Below, piece after piece: positions 44,430 to 53,879 of a DNA stretch of 64,000 bases (position 1 is the first letter of the stretch; every line of letters begins with the position of its first letter). Origin of the DNA: Phascolarctos cinereus (taxonomy: Eukaryota; Chordata; Mammalia; Diprotodontia; Phascolarctidae). The DNA lies in assembly GCF_002099425.1 (NCBI RefSeq), contig NW_018344059.1:9421501-9485500 (forward strand). The letters are read 5' to 3'. The notes under the pieces are model-generated. The model saw only the letters and a program-made list of their open reading frames with translations, had not been told where the DNA came from and searched no databases. A program made the position numbers and the translations under genes.

Positions 44430-45640
44430 AAATCTAGATTTGATGAAATAAGCGATGATATAGAGGAACTACTAAAATCTTAAGAAGACAGTTTTGAGGA
44501 CTCTGAGACCATTGTAAATCTTCATTTAATGCCAACTCCAGAAATTATATCTAATGGGTGATAATAAGCAAGTGATAAAAAGCAAAAATCTATGAAGCAA
44601 CTTAAATCCAAGAATAGAATTAAAAGACCCTCCACAAGTGATATTGGCATGAACTCAGTCATACATCAACAAAGAAAAACAAATGACTAAGTGATATGAT
44701 TTTTCATGTCTGTGTGAGTGGGGAGGGGTTTGTGAATGTAATTTAGGAGTAGTTCATTGCCACAAGAAACTGCAAAAGTGTTATCATTAAGGATCTAAAT
44801 CCTGGTGATCAATGTGGATTATTTAAGGTAACGGTGGAGACAGTGTAACATATCACTGCAGGCTGTAAAAAGTTAACCTTTTCCAAACACCTAGCAAGAC
44901 ATGAACTGGTGCCTAGAATTGTGCTGCAGAATCTGGCTATCTTTCATAGACTCGAAGATAACAAATCCTCATAATGTAAATACAAAACTCAGAACATTCT
45001 AAAGAATTTGACCAATAAATTACAGGGAGGAGAGAGGGAGAAGGGAAAGCAATAAACATTTATTAAGCACCTACTATGTACAAGGCACTATGCTAATATT
45101 TTACATACAATATTTCATTTTATTCTCAAAACAACCCTGGGATATAGGTGCTATTATTAGCCCCATTTTACATTTGAGGAAACTAAGGCAGGTAGAGGTT
45201 AAGTGAGTTGCCTAGGATCACACATGTGTCTGAGAACAGATTTGAACTCAGGTCTTCTTGACTCTGGGCCTAGAGTTCTATCCACTGTGTCACCTGAAAC
45301 TAGGCTGTTATCAAAGTCTAAACTGCTTCCCACCATTTGCACGACAAAACACTCATGTTGCATAAAAACTCAGAAATGTTTATATTAGATATTGTCCATC
45401 CAAGTGCTAATAATCTCCAACCTACTTTGAATGAAATGTTTCATATATAGAAATCTGGCTGAAGAAATAAAAATCATGGGGAAACAGAGTGAGGTACAAG
45501 TCATCTCTATTGTCCTTCCTGCTATTAGATTTATTCTGAAGATACTTTCAGTGACTACGCAGATGGTGATCTTACATCTCCATGCTTTTATTCAATTACC
45601 AAAAACAGTCATTTTATCCGCCTGAACAATTGTCTGTAGA
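44430..45640 (+). mobile_element. R4/Dong-like LINE copy A, internally deleted, endonuclease end readable
   Basis: Plus-strand frames read pieces of an R4-clade protein. Near 44430-44500 is SRFDEISDDIEELLKS, a putative N-terminal part that recurs weakly near 46580. Near 44757-44880 are FIATRNCKSVIIKDLNPGDQ and HITAGCKKLTFSKHLARHE, the CCHC-like linker. After a SINE, FILDIVHPSANNLQPTLNE (about 45386-45440) and NLAEEIKIMG, then HAFIQLPKTVILSA, form the restriction-like endonuclease C-terminus. The order matches R2/R4-type LINEs (ISGC..LA...Y..RHD; LIDIAVP..HNL...Y.EK; LAEEIK.MW; LQKAVIL). The reverse-transcriptase core is absent and frames are broken. Confidence 0.78.
45044..45295 (-). mobile_element. 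MIR/CORE-type SINE inside R4-like copy A
   Basis: AATAAACATTTATTAAGCAC, ACAAGGCACTATGCTAATAT, CCATTTTACATTTGAGGAAA and AACTCAGGTCTTCTTGACTC, then ATCCACTGTGTCACCTG. It splits the endonuclease coding of copy A. Confidence 0.92.
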
Positions 45641-45734
45641 ATAGTAAACATAAAATAACAGGATAGCAACTTGTCTTTGAGCCATTTCTGTCTAAACTCT
45701 ATCAAGATGAGAATGACATAAAAAACAATAATTA

Positions 45735-45970
45735 CAATTCTCCATTGTTAGGGCTGTGCTGAAGATACTTTCAGTTAGCTCTCAGAGGATGAGCTTATAT
45801 CTTAATCCTTTTATTTAGCTACAAAACAGTTATTTTATCTACCTGTGCGAAAATCTGGAGAACAGTGAATAAAAAACATTGAAAAAAAGCATGATAGTGT
45901 CTTGTCCCAGGGCTATTTTACTTCAACTCCATTAAATGATGTCAAATAATAGGACAAATAATAATTATAT
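45735..45970 (+). mobile_element. R4/Dong-like LINE copy B, 3' end only
   Basis: It repeats the last part of copy A. Compare CTGAAGATACTTTCAGTTAG here with CTGAAGATACTTTCAGTGAC at 45537, and AACAGTTATTTTATCTACCT with AACAGTCATTTTATCCGCCT. It also repeats the downstream CTTGTC...TCAACTCCATTAA 3' UTR. It starts abruptly within the C-terminal region, so it is a truncated second copy or tandem duplicate. Confidence 0.75.
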
Positions 45971-46667
45971 TAATGTTCTTCAAAACACAATCTATTGACC
46001 ATATCATTGAATTGGAAGGAAGTGCCAAAGTAAGGGAATGATAGCCAGGGTGTTGCAGAGTGGGGGCCCTGTGTCCCAGTATAGTAGCTATGAAGGCCTC
46101 AAAAGCAATCTGAAATGCTAAATGGGTTCCAATGATACCAAAGACTGACTGAGCTACTCCTGTAAATCTAAGAAATTAACAGAGCAGATCAGTGTTGCAG
46201 GTTGTTCCTACTTGAAACCATGGTGGTGATCAGTTTGACATGAGCAACAGTGGAGCCAGTGACATTCCATCATGTTCCAGTATCATCAGAGGGAAACATA
46301 TTAGAACAAATTAGAAATACCAAAACCTTACCTGCTAGAAAGGATTCAATATAAATGGCATTGGCTATTGTGGTTGGGTAAACCATGAGTGTTCATGAGA
46401 CAACACAAAAATTTGAATGCTTTTATTTTGTTCTGGTACTGCATAAAAACAAAATTGGAAACAAACTTTTTTGGCCAAATTTAGTTAAGAACTTCACAAT
46501 ACTTTTTATCAACAATATCCTTAGGTCCAATGCAGAGAACAATAAGGCAGGGCAATTATTACTTCAAAAGTTACTTCATTCATCAACTCAGATTAGATGA
46601 AATGGAGACACTGAGTAATTACTAAAGTCAGAATTTAAAAGCTCCAGAAGTGCTACTTACTAATGAA
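45971..46667. other. Mostly unassigned; possible N-terminal part of R4-like copy C
   Basis: 46510-46600 (INNILRSNAENNKAGQLLLQ in the + frame) resembles in position and style the N-terminal patch of copy A. The rest (45971-46500) has no recognised content. Confidence 0.35.
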
Positions 46668-46740
46668 AAGGATAATTGGTCATTATGTTGATCAGGGTAC
46701 TTAAGTCTTTCATAGTTGTATTTACAATGCTTTATTTTCT
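46668..46740 (-). mobile_element. L1 3' UTR fragment
   Basis: ATTGGTCATTATGTTGATCA, GGGTACTTAAGTCTTTCATA and GTTGTATTTACAATGC match the antisense 3' UTR seen at 30865-30930. Confidence 0.75.
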
Positions 46741-47090
46741 TGTAGAGGGAAGGTGGGAGGGAAAGAAAGTGGAAAAAATAATGTTAAATCAAATGATTTT
46801 GAAAAAGATGGTTAAATTTGAATGTAATTTCAAAAAGGCCCTTTTAAAGTTTGATAGCATGAATTCAACCATTAAACCAACAATACCAAAGCAGAGTAAT
46901 TTTTAAAAGTAATATTTGCTATAGCCATCATGAATGAACACATTCACACAATTTTTGACAAAGAGTTTAAAAATATTGTAACACCTGCACACAACTGTAT
47001 ATGCCATATGGTATGGACTATAGAAGGAAAGATAGAGCTATCTAGGAATATTCCTAAAAATAGGCATTGTTACATCACAGATAGATCAGC
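46741..47090. other. Unassigned sequence
   Basis: Nothing definite. It may be degraded R4-like N-terminal sequence. Confidence 0.3.
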
Positions 47091-47094
47091 ATAG

Positions 47095-47650
47095 ATAAAA
47101 CATTTGTTAAGTGCTGACTATGTGCTTGACACTGCTAAGAATACATACATAAGCAAAAAAAAAATAGTTTCTTCACCCAAGAAGAGTATTTTCTAATGGA
47201 AGAAGACAACATGGAAAAGGCGGCTGAAAACCATGGGGTGATGAGGTCTGTGGGAAGGGAAATAAGATAACCATGGTAGTGGAAAAGGGGGAGAAGTCCA
47301 GAGAATCAGGAGCCTAGCTGGGAGAGTAGTAAACATGGTTGGCTTGAGCACTTCCTCAAATGGAGCAATGAGGAGGACTCATGAATGGTAGGAGGGGGCC
47401 ACAGAAATGGAGGCATCTTCCAGGATAAGAAAGCTTCTGGGGAAGATGAATCTTCCAGAAGGGGAAGGTTGCTGGGATGGAGATGGGAGAGTGCAAAGAG
47501 TCAGAAGCAAATGTGGGAGAGAAGTGAGCATGGTTGACTTGGGCACTTCCTCAAATAGAGTTTTGGGAGAGAAATTTCCCAACTGGAGGACAGGGGTTGA
47601 GGCTATCAGAGGTGCAGAGGCATCTTCCAGGTGAGAAGTCTGCTAGGTAC
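47095..47650 (-). mobile_element. L2-clade LINE 3' region
   Basis: ACATTTGTTAAGTGCTGACT, GTGCTTGACACTGCTAAGAA and GAGTATTTTCTAATGGAAGA form an antisense L2-type 3' end. It leads into purine-rich sequence containing two related blocks, GAGCACTTCCTCAAATGGAG (47347) and GGGCACTTCCTCAAATAGAG (47541). Confidence 0.6.
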
Positions 47651-48077
47651 AGAAGAATGGAGGTCAGTGGCTAAGCCACTAGCAGTGGTAGCAGGCTTAA
47701 AACCTTTGGAAAATCTTTAGGAAATGACATCACTATCTAGCCAGTACACATAATAGAAAACTTGAACACCAATATTACACGATTAAAGGCAACAAAAAAG
47801 AAACAGATGAAATAGAATTCAGAAGGCAACAAATTAAAAATCCAATAATTGAAAGTGAACACCAAAAGGTTAAAGTGATATAAGAAGTTAAAGCAGTATA
47901 AAGAAAAAAAGAAACAATTCAAGGGATTTATGTCAAGGGAGGTAACTGAGTATATAGTTTCTCAGCAAAACTAGAAAGTGGCAGGTCAAGATGAGATCTG
48001 TAGTATTCCATAGCAGTGCATGAATTACTGGCAAAGCACTTTATCAGTTCCTCTGAAGCATACCTAATATTATCTTT

Positions 48078-48222
48078 TTTTTTTTTTTGGCTAGGCAATG
48101 GGGTTAAGTGACTTGCCCAAGGTCACACAGCTAGTAAGTGTTATGTATCTGAGGCCAGATTTGAACTCAGGTCCTCCTGAATCCAGGGTCAGTGCTCTAT
48201 CCACTGTGCCACCTAGTTGCCC
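48078..48222 (-). mobile_element. WALLSI/WSINE-type SINE with target-site duplication
   Basis: Reverse complement GGGGCAACTAGGTGGCACAG to CACTTAACCCCATTGCCTAG plus an A tail (T on +). The flanks 48063-48077 and 48223-48237 are a 15-bp duplication with one mismatch. Inserted in R4-like copy C. Confidence 0.96.
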
Positions 48223-49514
48223 CCTAATTTTATCTTTCTTAACAAAAGTCATCACATGTTTATTACCAAAAGAGGAGAAAACCAGTGACTCATCCAAACA
48301 AATGCTAACTATGTACTTATATTCTGTATACAAAACATTGTGTAAATAAAAAAAAAATCAGAGAACACTCATAAGAAAACAATGTATTGACTAAGGACCA
48401 AAAACGGTGTGCTTAAAGTCCCAAGACTGAAAAGAACAAGTCATTATTTATTGAGTGATTATTGATTGAACAAGCTGCCTGAAAGCACTGTAACACTTAA
48501 TCTGCCTTTATGGACTGTAGTAAAGCCTTTGATTCACAACTAATCTCATGGCTTAGTAATGTATTGCAAATATATAAAATAGATCCAGTCATAGTGAGAA
48601 CACCAGAATATTTGATGCCTACATGAAAAACTATTCTCTATTTAAATCACACCACCCAAACAGTCATCTCAAAGACATTTGATATAAAATGTAGCATTTC
48701 CCAGGGAGACAGTATAAGTTTCGTGTAGGTATAAATTCACTATCATCATTCTTGAATAGAACTGCATATGGCTTTCAAGTCAAGCAGGGAATCTTACCAA
48801 ACTATCTTGTGAATCACATGAAGTGCATAGATGACATCAAGTTACATGAGTACACTGAAAAGCACATTACAAAGTTGGTTTATCTCATGGAAATTTTCTC
48901 CACTAATATAAAAATGCCATTTGGCCTCAATAAGTGTAAACATCTTAGTGAATGCTAAGGATGAATAAGGACTAAAGACTTTGAGCTTAACTCTGGAGGT
49001 CCAATTAAGCCAGTGAATGATGATAATAATTATAAACACCATGGTCTTCTCCACACAAAACACATTGGACATAAGGCTATGAAATAAAAAGCTGAAGCTG
49101 AACCTCTTCAGAGACTATGTGGCATTCTGAAATCAGAACTTAATGGGAATAACATTTTTATTCACATCTGCACAAAATTTCACTTTAACATATGCTTTTA
49201 GCATGGTAGATTGGATGATATTTGATTTAGAGGGTGTCCAAATGGGAACTTATGAAATGATAATGAAGTATAGAAATCATCTAGTTAATGATGTTATAGA
49301 AAGATTAACATTTCCTCCTCGAATAGATGTTCAGAGCCATGATAAACATTTTAGAGAGAAAAATTTGAAGAAATACTCCCAGGACAAACAATTAATGCAA
49401 ATTACACAACTTCAGTTTCACAAAGTAGTAGTAAGGCATGACAACAGATATATATAACCCTGGATTTTTAAAATATAACCTAAAGTGATTTACTCCAGAT
49501 GGTGTCCACTATAT

Positions 49515-49568
49515 GATTCAAATGTTAATGAATGAAAAACATTTATTAAGCACTTACTATGTGCCAAG
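49515..49568 (-). mobile_element. L2/MIR-type tail fragment
   Basis: AAACATTTATTAAGCACTTA and CTATGTGCCAAGGG on +. A short antisense tail interrupting R4-like copy C. Confidence 0.65.
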
Positions 49569-49720
49569 GGTGAAATTAAAAGGCATTCCATAAGCAATAT
49601 CAATATGAATTTAACCAACAATATGTTGATAAAGGAATCAAACAAACGGCTTAACTGTTCATATTTTTTATAGAAATAGAATGCTTTATGATGGCTATTC
49701 AAGCCCAGCTTATTGCTGCA

Positions 49721-49923
49721 AAAGAATGTATGCAGCTTGGAGTGAGGAACACTGCTTTCCCTGAGAAAAGTATATTTCTACCAATTTCTACAGGGTCTGA
49801 AAGCCATAATGATAATTACTTCAAAGTATCATTGTGAAGAAAATGCTTTCTAAACATTATAGATCTAAAGAAATGTGAGCTATCATTATTATAGTATTAT
49901 CTTGTACTTCCCCTCTGTTTACC
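49721..49923. repeat. Left arm of a 203-bp inverted repeat
   Basis: Read from AAAGAATGTATGCAGCTTGG to CCCCTCTGTTTACC, it is the reverse complement of 51057-51259. I count two mismatches (near 49904 and 49907). The left boundary falls inside R4-like coding (FMMAIQAQLIAA|), so this arm is the inserted copy. Confidence 0.95.
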
Positions 49924-49985
49924 AGATACCTTATGTATCTGGCCTCAGATACATAACACTTACTAGCTGTGTGACCTTGGGCTTT
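49924..49985. mobile_element. SINE scrap within the inserted block
   Basis: 49937-49982 (ATCTGGCCTCAGATACATAA to GTGTGACCTTGGGC) is the sense centre of a WALLSI-type SINE without head or tail. It is identical, by eye, to the reverse complement of 48115-48160 in the SINE of 48078-48222. Confidence 0.8.
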
Positions 49986-50276
49986 ACTGACATGCATATT
50001 TACAGTGAATGATAAAAACTATACAACATATCATTTCGAGTTGCACCTACCAGTTACATGGAAAAACATCAGCTGGTGACCAGAATTATGCATTAGAAAA
50101 TAGATTTACTTTATGAACTAACAGATGAAAAATCCCTAAAACATCCTCAAGAATTCAGCAAATGAACTGTATTGGAACTAGAGCATCATTACAGAAAGAA
50201 TCATTGCCCATATTATTTCAGGCACAGCTGTTAGCCACAACTTCATAGGCATGACATTGATCTACAAACATTTAAA

Positions 50277-50592
50277 TTTTTTTTTTTAATTTTTAGAGAT
50301 CAGATCTGTGTATCTTGCTTGTGCTGGAAGTAGTGGCCACACATAGACCCAATCCTAATACTGATCAGCACAGAGGTTTTAACCTGCTTTTTTTGGACCT
50401 GGCCCAATCCTTACCTCCTTGGGTTACATGGTAGCCTTCCATTTCTGTAGGATCACCATATTGGTGTTAGACTTAGTGCCAACATCCAATTAGCTTTAGC
50501 TTTACTTTAGCTTAGAACTTCTAAACTCAAGCCATCCACAAGCCTTAGACTCCCTGGTAACAAGAACTACAGATATGTGCCTCCAAGCTTAG
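50277..50592 (-). pseudogene. RN7SL-like: 7SL RNA retropseudogene
   Basis: On the minus strand nearly the whole signal-recognition-particle RNA can be followed. The 5' part is on the right: CTGTAGTTCTTGTTACCAGG near 50570, compare CTGTAGTCCCAGCTACTCGG. The middle has ACCAATATGGTGATCCTACA near 50455-50470 (compare ATCAATATGGTGACCTCC). Then AGCAGGTTAAAACCTCTGTG and CTGATCAGTATTAGGATTGG occupy the GTCAAAACTCCCGTGCTGATCAG region. The 3' end is near 50295, followed on + by a T-run (50277-50294) that is the poly(A) tail. It is about 295 bases, close to the about 300 nt of 7SL, but clearly diverged, so it is not a functional SRP RNA gene. Inserted by retroposition into R4-like copy C. Confidence 0.9.
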
Positions 50593-50895
50593 AAAGAACA
50601 TTTTTTTTTATCATGTTGGCGTACTGTACACTCATAATTTCCAAACTACATGGAATATAAAGCTTTCAAAATATAAAGACTTAGTGGAAGAAATCAAACT
50701 GTATGGTAAGAGGAAGGGGCAGGCACTATTGTGCTGGAGTCATCCTAAAGTTCCTTCAGTGAGTCTTTAGAAAATGGTTTTACATCTCAAAAATTGTAAA
50801 AGGCAGCTATTTTATCTGTGTTGCACAGTAGCCCACAGAATATTAAATATAAAACAACAATAGCAGAATAAGACTTGTCCCAGGACCACAAAAAA

Positions 50896-51055
50896 TGAAA
50901 AGAATAAACATTTATTAAATGCTTACCATGTGCTTAGTGCTAGAGGTAAAAGTGGCCCTTTATCTCAAGGAGATTACATTTTAATGCAGAAGACAACTTA
51001 TAAGTAGATAGGCAAACATAAGATAAATAATGAGTAATGTAAAATGATTAGTGTA
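50896..51055 (-). mobile_element. L2-type LINE 3' end
   Basis: AATAAACATTTATTAAATGC, TTACCATGTGCTTAGTGCTA and ATCTCAAGGAGATTACATTT, then GACAACTTATAAGTAGATAG. Antisense. It ends R4-like copy C. Confidence 0.8.
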
Positions 51056-51056
51056 A

Positions 51057-51259
51057 GGTAAACAGAGGGGAAATAAAAGATAATACTATAATAATGATAG
51101 CTCACATTTCTTTAGATCTATAATGTTTAGAAAGCATTTTCTTCACAATGATACTTTGAAGTAATTATCATTATGGCTTTCAGACCCTGTAGAAATTGGT
51201 AGAAATATACTTTTCTCAGGGAAAGCAGTGTTCCTCACTCCAAGCTGCATACATTCTTT
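51057..51259. repeat. Right arm of the 203-bp inverted repeat (probable donor)
   Basis: The reverse complement of 49721-49923. It contains a diverged antisense MIR3-like SINE piece (about 51085-51180: ATAATGATAGCTCACATTTC, then AGTAATTATCATTATGGC) in continuous context with its neighbours. This suggests that this arm is the original. Confidence 0.93.
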
Positions 51260-52276
51260 AGCCATAGTACTAATTGTAGGAAGCCTCTGTGTGAAGCAGC
51301 TATTTCTTCAGTTGCTATTATTCATTTTTATGGTTGCCTTGTGACATTGTCCCTTTACAATAAAGTTAAAGGAAACTGTCAAAACATTGTACTTTAGCCC
51401 CAAGCATTAGATAACTTCACTGCAGAGCTGGTGAGGTGATGACTTTTTTTTTTTTAAATTAAAACCCTACTCTTAGGAATAATTAGAGGCAAAGATCCCA
51501 AAGGCAAAGGAACCATGAAGAGTTACTGGCAAAGAGATTGATCATTACATTACAGTGCTATGGATAAGAATTTTAGTGTAATAATTAAGTTCACTAAAGT
51601 ATTAGGAACTTACAGGCCAATTTGGAAAATAGTAGTTGTTCTATTAACACTTAACTAAAAATATTTTATTATGACCTTGACAAATTCTCACATGTGAATA
51701 TTTCTATAGGCAAAGAATAACAGAAAGAGAATTGCATATAAAACCATGCAGTATTACTTACTGTATGATTTTTAAAAATAAATATTTAGAATGATAGTAC
51801 CAGCACTGCTTTATTTGTCAGAGTCCCCTTTTGAATTTCCTTCTCTATTTTGTGCTTTTAAAAAAAGTTTCCATTACCACTCTTTTAATTCTTTTCTCCT
51901 TTCTTAATTGCATTATTACTACCCTTCCAACCCCACACAAATCTTCCTATCTTCAAATAAAAGCCATGTCCTGTAACAAAATATATAATCATGATCTATA
52001 AATACTTAGGTCAATAGAATGCTAACTGGAAGGGATACTGTGTATGGTGAGTATTGTGAACAATGGTAAAAGAATAAGGGTGAGAAGACTAGATTTTTCA
52101 ATTTTTCATTGCTTTTGCTTTTCGTACCAAGAAAAATGGACTAGAAAACTAAGAAAAAATGGTTACCAGGTATTGGAAACTCTCTAAAAGTGAGAAGATG
52201 ATCAGGCTGCATACAGCTTTAAATGAGTTCAGATAACTAGGACCTCCTCCTAGGATACTGAATTTTATCATATGAT
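51260..52276. other. Mostly unassigned; faint antisense L1 3' UTR at 51850-52000
   Basis: CCATTACCACTCTTTTAATT, CTACCCTTCCAACCCCACAC and AAAGCCATGTCCTGTAACAA recall the 3' UTR type at 20165-20330. The remainder is anonymous. Confidence 0.35.
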
Positions 52277-52277
52277 G

Positions 52278-52535
52278 ATAAAAATGACTAGCATTTATTT
52301 CAATCTTTGAGTTTTAGAAAATGTTTTACATATATTGTGTCATTTGATCTTCCCAACAGCCCTCTGAGGAGGATACTATTGTCATCCCCATTTTCAGATG
52401 AGGAAACTGATAGTGAGAGAAGTGAAATGACTTGGATAGGATCACTCAGCAGCTAAGTGTTAAAGGGAAGATTTGACTTCAGGTTTTCCTGACTTCAAGT
52501 CCAACAATCTAGTTACTGTGCCATGTAGCTGCCTA
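52278..52535 (-). mobile_element. MIR3-like marsupial SINE
   Basis: GATGATAAAAATGACTAGCA, CATTTGATCTTCCCAACAGC, TTTTCAGATGAGGAAACTGA and GACTTCAAGTCCAACAATCT, then CTGTGCCATGTAGCTGCC. Full length, antisense. Confidence 0.93.
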
Positions 52536-52589
52536 CATAGATGTGACTGCTGAACCATTTTCAGTAGTCTCTGAAAAAATCTTTGTAAA

Positions 52590-52765
52590 TTGCAAAGTGT
52601 CATAAACCTGGAGGACAAACATACTCATTTTCTAAAAGAGGGGGAGGGAAAGGTGAACTCTATGAAACATGCATCAGCAAATTTGACTTCTATTCTTAGT
52701 AACATTCTAGAATGCATTATCAAAGGAATGGCTTATGAGCACTTAGAAAGAGCGACTTTAAATGT
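52590..52765 (+). mobile_element. L3/CR1 LINE, reverse-transcriptase fragment
   Basis: The plus frame reads HFLKEGEGKVNSM, then ANLTSILSNILECIIKGMAY and EHLERAT, matching CR1/L3 (IFKKGxxxxxxNYRPVSLTS, then VxGKILExII). A stretch of 64 codons remains open. Truncated on both sides. Confidence 0.82.
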
Positions 52766-52892
52766 TTCTAATAGCATTTATTAGATTACTTTATAATATG
52801 AAAGCCACTGTGCTGGGAGCCAGAGACACAAAGACAAAAAATGAATTAATTCCTGATTTCAAGGAGCTTACATTTTTATTGGAGGGGTGCCA
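52766..52892 (-). mobile_element. L2-type LINE 3' end
   Basis: AGCATTTATTAGATTACTTT, CCACTGTGCTGGGAGCCAGA and TTTCAAGGAGCTTACATTTT. Antisense. Confidence 0.75.
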
Positions 52893-52904
52893 TTATATTG
52901 GCAA

Positions 52905-53560
52905 AGTTGATATAAAATGGAAAATGACAGTTGTTGGAGAGATTATAGCAAGACAGGCATATCTTTTGGAAAAAAGTGAATTCTGCTCCAGAAAGTAATT
53001 TGGAATCATGTCTACATAGCCCTAAAATGTGCATACCCAGTGATACCAGTATTAGGCTTATTGCTGGTACTAAGGAGGCCAAAGAAAGAGGAAAAGGACC
53101 AACATTCACAAAAACATTTATAGAAGCTTTGTTTTGGTAGTGGGGAATAACTAGAAACTGAGAAATGGCAGAACAAATTATAGTATTTGAATATAATAGA
53201 ATATTAATGTACCAAAAGGAATGATGAAAGCAATAGTTTCAGAGAAATCTGAAGAGACTCATGCTCAGAGAGGCATATTGAATTGAGCAGAACCAGGAGA
53301 ACATTTTATGTGGGTACAATAACATTATAAAGAAAAATAATTTTGAAAGACAAGATTACTAATTAATGCAATGATCCAGAAAGTAAATGACAAAACATTT
53401 TATTTACCTCCTGATGGATGGATGATGTATTCAAAATGTAGAATGAAATATACATTTTTTTTTGACATGGCCAACGTGAGAATTAGTTTTGCTTGGCTAT
53501 ATGTATTTGTTTCAAAGTTTTCATTTTTCTTTTCTTTTTTTCCATTGGGGGTGAGAGTGA
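52905..53560 (+). mobile_element. L1 LINE, 5'-truncated 3' end, old subfamily
   Basis: ATGACAGTTGTTGGAGAGAT, AGTAATTTGGAATCATGTCT, CAGTGATACCAGTATTAGGC, GAGCAGAACCAGGAGAACAT and TTTTTTTTGACATGGCCAAC occur in the order of the L1 ORF2 end and 3' UTR. Close to the 8-kb copy in type. A purine-rich tail extends to about 53690. Confidence 0.88.
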
Positions 53561-53690
53561 GAGAGAGGCTAGGGATAGAGTTGGAAAAAAAAAGAAGGAA
53601 AGAAAGATAGAAAAGAACAGAAAGATAAAAAGGGAATTGAAGCTTTTTTAAATATACAGAAGAAAAAAGAAGGGAGGCCAGAAAAAAAAA

Positions 53691-53879
53691 TCGGAAATAA
53701 TCTTGAAATCTTGAAAATTACAGTTGAATTTATTGTATTCTTAAAAATAAAAGCAAGCTCTACTTAACAAAAATTTACAGTTTGTATACAATCCTCTGGA
53801 AATGCTAACTTTATTTGATGTTTGCTAAGTTCAGAACAAAAATAATCAAAATTCTATTTCAAGAAACATACAACTAAGG
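53691..53879. other. Unassigned sequence
   Basis: Nothing recognised. Confidence 0.4.

Larger units (their letters stand above)
47750..50895 (+). mobile_element. R4/Dong-like LINE copy C, RT to endonuclease, multiply interrupted
   Basis: Consecutive plus-strand pieces give a nearly complete R4-type order. Before a SINE, near 47975-48070, is KLESGRSR...HELLAKHFIS. After it come SHHMFITKRGE/KVITCLLPKEEKTSDSSKQM (about 48240-48300) and FMDCSKAFDS (about 48510). MNRTAYGFQVKQG then IDDIKLHEYTEKHITKLVYL and MPFGLNKCK follow (48752-48950, the Y-DD box here C-IDD). LTYAFSMVDW...MKYRNH and VIERLTFPPRIDVQ follow (49170-49340), then FMMAIQAQLIAA (49690). Past a foreign block, APTSYMEKHQLVTRIMH lies near 50045. 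After a 7SL insertion come VLYTHNFQTTWNIKLSKYKD and LVEEIKLYGK (50620-50710), the restriction-like endonuclease end. Inactive. This clade of LINE encodes a restriction-like rather than an APE endonuclease. Confidence 0.82.

Noticed and set aside
50277-50592. An Alu-like SINE
   Set aside because: The similarity extends through the 7SL S domain, and marsupials lack Alu; a 7SL retropseudogene fits better.
49721-51259. A DNA transposon with long terminal inverted repeats
   Set aside because: The interior is R4-like LINE plus a 7SL copy and L2 scrap in their normal order, there is no transposase, and no target duplication was seen at the outer ends.
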